This document shows, one piece after another, positions 62,735 through 64,000 of a stretch of 64,000 nucleotides of DNA. Both the position numbers and the translations under genes were made by a program. The DNA is taken from contig CAVNZG010001062.1 of NCBI GenBank assembly GCA_963693315.1, forward strand, positions 1-64,000, written 5' to 3'. This DNA comes from Diogma glabrata. Lineage: Eukaryota; Arthropoda; Insecta; Diptera; Cylindrotomidae. The notes beneath the pieces were generated by a model. It was not told the origin of the DNA. It did no database searches and saw only the letters and a list, made by a program, of their open reading frames with translations. Position 1 is the first letter of the stretch. The number at the start of each line of letters is the position of its first letter.

Positions 62735-63215
62735 TAGTAGAATTTTTTTGCCAGCGAACACAAAATTTGTTTGTTATGCGCATATTGTTTGCACATGCGC
62801 ATGCACATGCGCATATTGTTTGCACATTCAGTGTCTCGATTAAAATATTAAAAAAAACTATTGGGGTCCCATTGAAATGGACAAAAAACACACATAAAAT
62901 TTATAAATTACCATTGAAATTCAACCAATTATAATAGAAACCCAAAAACTAGTAGAAATATTAATGATTTTGTAGGAAATATAACAAAATTTTGATAATT
63001 AAAAATAATTATAATAAAAATAACGACGCCTATGGAAACAAATATCACAACAAACAAATGGTACGAACTAGAAGAAGAAATTTAACTAATATAATTGTTT
63101 TGAAAACAAATTTATCCCAAAATAAATAATACATCTCTGTTTTACTTTTTGTTTTATCTTTTTTCTCTTGCTGCGTCGTAACTGTCAGAAATTCGCTGGC
63201 AAAAAAATTCTACTA
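62735..63215. mobile_element. MITE with TAGTAGAATTTTTTTGCCAG ends and TA duplication
   Basis: Inverted ends TAGTAGAATTTTTTTGCCAG (62735) and CTGGCAAAAAAATTCTACTA (ending 63215), flanked by TA; the match continues to GCGAA inside. Length ~480 bp, no transposase. It contains a GCGCAT-rich 31-bp double repeat (62776-62828). Confidence 0.85.
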
Positions 63216-63219
63216 TACA

Positions 63220-63459
63220 TTGAAAATAACTCGTTTAATTTATTTGGGAAGTTAGAAGTGAATGGAAGTGATTCAAGTGTAAACAGTGAAATGCATAATA
63301 GAATTTACTTTAAGTTTCTATATGTGAATTGTTTGGCCTACAAGTAAGCCGACAGTAGTACAACATTATATAGTTACTACATTCGATTACAAAGTAGTAA
63401 TAGTCAAAAATACGGGAACTAAATCTTTTCCATATTTACATGCAACACTAGTAGTGTAT
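63220..63459. other. Spacer between MITE and copia fragment
   Basis: No recognisable feature; may be part of the decayed copia element. Confidence 0.4.
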
Positions 63460-63957
63460 CAGTGTTAACATTTGGCACTACAATTACACCACAAATCATC
63501 TTTAGTAGTGTTCTAAACCATTTTGGCACTACAGTATCACATCCTAGAAATCCAAAAGTATCGTCAAGGCCATTAGACCTCATTCATGTAGATCTGTGTG
63601 AAATGGATGTGTATTCGTTGGGAGGAGCAAAATACTTTTTGCCATTTAAGGATGATTTTACACATTACATTTCTTGAAAAATAAAAGCGAAGCTTCTGAA
63701 AAATTGAAAATATTTATGAAACTAGTTGAAAATCAATTTGATAGAAAAGTTAAGACATTAAGATCAGATCATGGGACAGAAATAAAGAATAAGGACACAA
63801 AAGAAGTGTTGGACTATTTCATAGAAAGTCCAGCACTTATACACCACAGCAAAATGGTCGTATAGAGAAAGAGATGAGAACTATTGTTGAAGCAGCTAGA
63901 TCGGTAATTCATGCAAAAGATTTAGATGTCAGTTTATGGGCTGCAGCAACAACATAA
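63460..63957 (+). pseudogene. copia-type integrase fragment
   Basis: Pieces of a Ty1/copia Pol integrase core in order: a weak zinc-finger remnant (SSVLNHFGTTVSHPRNPKV), then SRPLDLIHVDLCEMDVYSLG with the first catalytic Asp, YFLPFKDDFTHYIS, a stop and frame change near 63675, then KIFMKLVENQFDRKVKTLRS with DHGTE for the second Asp. A further frame change near 63835 leads to TPQQNGRIEKEMRTIVE with the catalytic Glu, ending near 63957. Gag, protease and RT are absent, and the window ends before any downstream part. Several lesions show an old, dead copy. Confidence 0.88.
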
Positions 63958-64000
63958 TTTATATAACCTACAATATAATTTATGTTGTCTTCACATTGAA

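Noticed and set aside
62704..62934. ORF with an alternating Ala-His run
   Set aside because: It is the GCGCAT double repeat of a MITE.

Overview
This is an AT-rich piece of an animal nuclear genome, almost certainly an insect. The evidence is the transposon content (mariner, hAT-like, Helitron and Helentron-like, jockey/CR1-type LINEs, a gypsy element with a SAP-domain Gag), introns of 60-125 nt with GT-AG borders, and fragments of an LRP-type lipoprotein receptor gene. I cannot name the order or species. The only gene that looks intact and possibly cellular is a small two-exon Myb/SANT-like gene at 50712-51311. Nearly everything else is mobile DNA, nested several layers deep.

Layout: 1-610 is a degenerate AT-rich tandem repeat. 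2161-3224 is a foldback element. 3387-4630 is a Helentron-like non-autonomous element (HINE) with a TA array. 5010-9831 is a hAT-like element with an 8-bp target duplication, hosting a LINE with an intact 954-aa endonuclease/reverse transcriptase ORF and a small MITE. 10961-11188 is a near-perfect palindrome. 11281-19358 is an 8-kb element with ~340-bp inverted ends related to the foldback at 2161. It holds a broken mariner, a poly(A)-tailed retroelement and a decayed XPG/PIN-nuclease plus Cys-rich (CXC) ORF, probably an Academ-like transposase remnant. About 21470-33397 is one LINE (5' UTR repeats, ORF1, ORF2). It is split by a 6.6-kb element (23595-30235) with CCCAAGCAAC inverted ends and a TA target duplication, and that element carries a decayed multi-exon LRP gene segment.

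Downstream, 33448-36637 (minus) is the 3' part of a conserved uncharacterised arthropod gene family, split by a 2.2-kb HINE. The block 30397-40242 is repeated in tandem as 40258-48508. The two copies are nearly identical, but a 1.57-kb CCCAAGTAAC-ended MITE is present only in the first, so the second shows the empty site. 47480-49430 is a hAT-like element with a strand-switching minisatellite. 51363-51801 is a palindrome of two Helitron-like 3' ends, abutting a truncated Helitron Rep ORF (51798-53654, minus). 54769-60752 is a TA array hit by a foldback element and by a gypsy LTR element (56084-60447) that has nearly identical LTRs but lacks protease, RT and RNase H. The right end holds pieces of two LINEs, a MITE and a copia integrase fragment.

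The parts do not form a pathway. The value of the window is its insertion history: frame continuity, target duplications and an empty site let several insertions be dated relative to one another. The best candidates for something undescribed are the gene-carrying CCCAAG-ended element, its short relative that moved after the tandem duplication, and the large Academ-like element with its foldback derivative.
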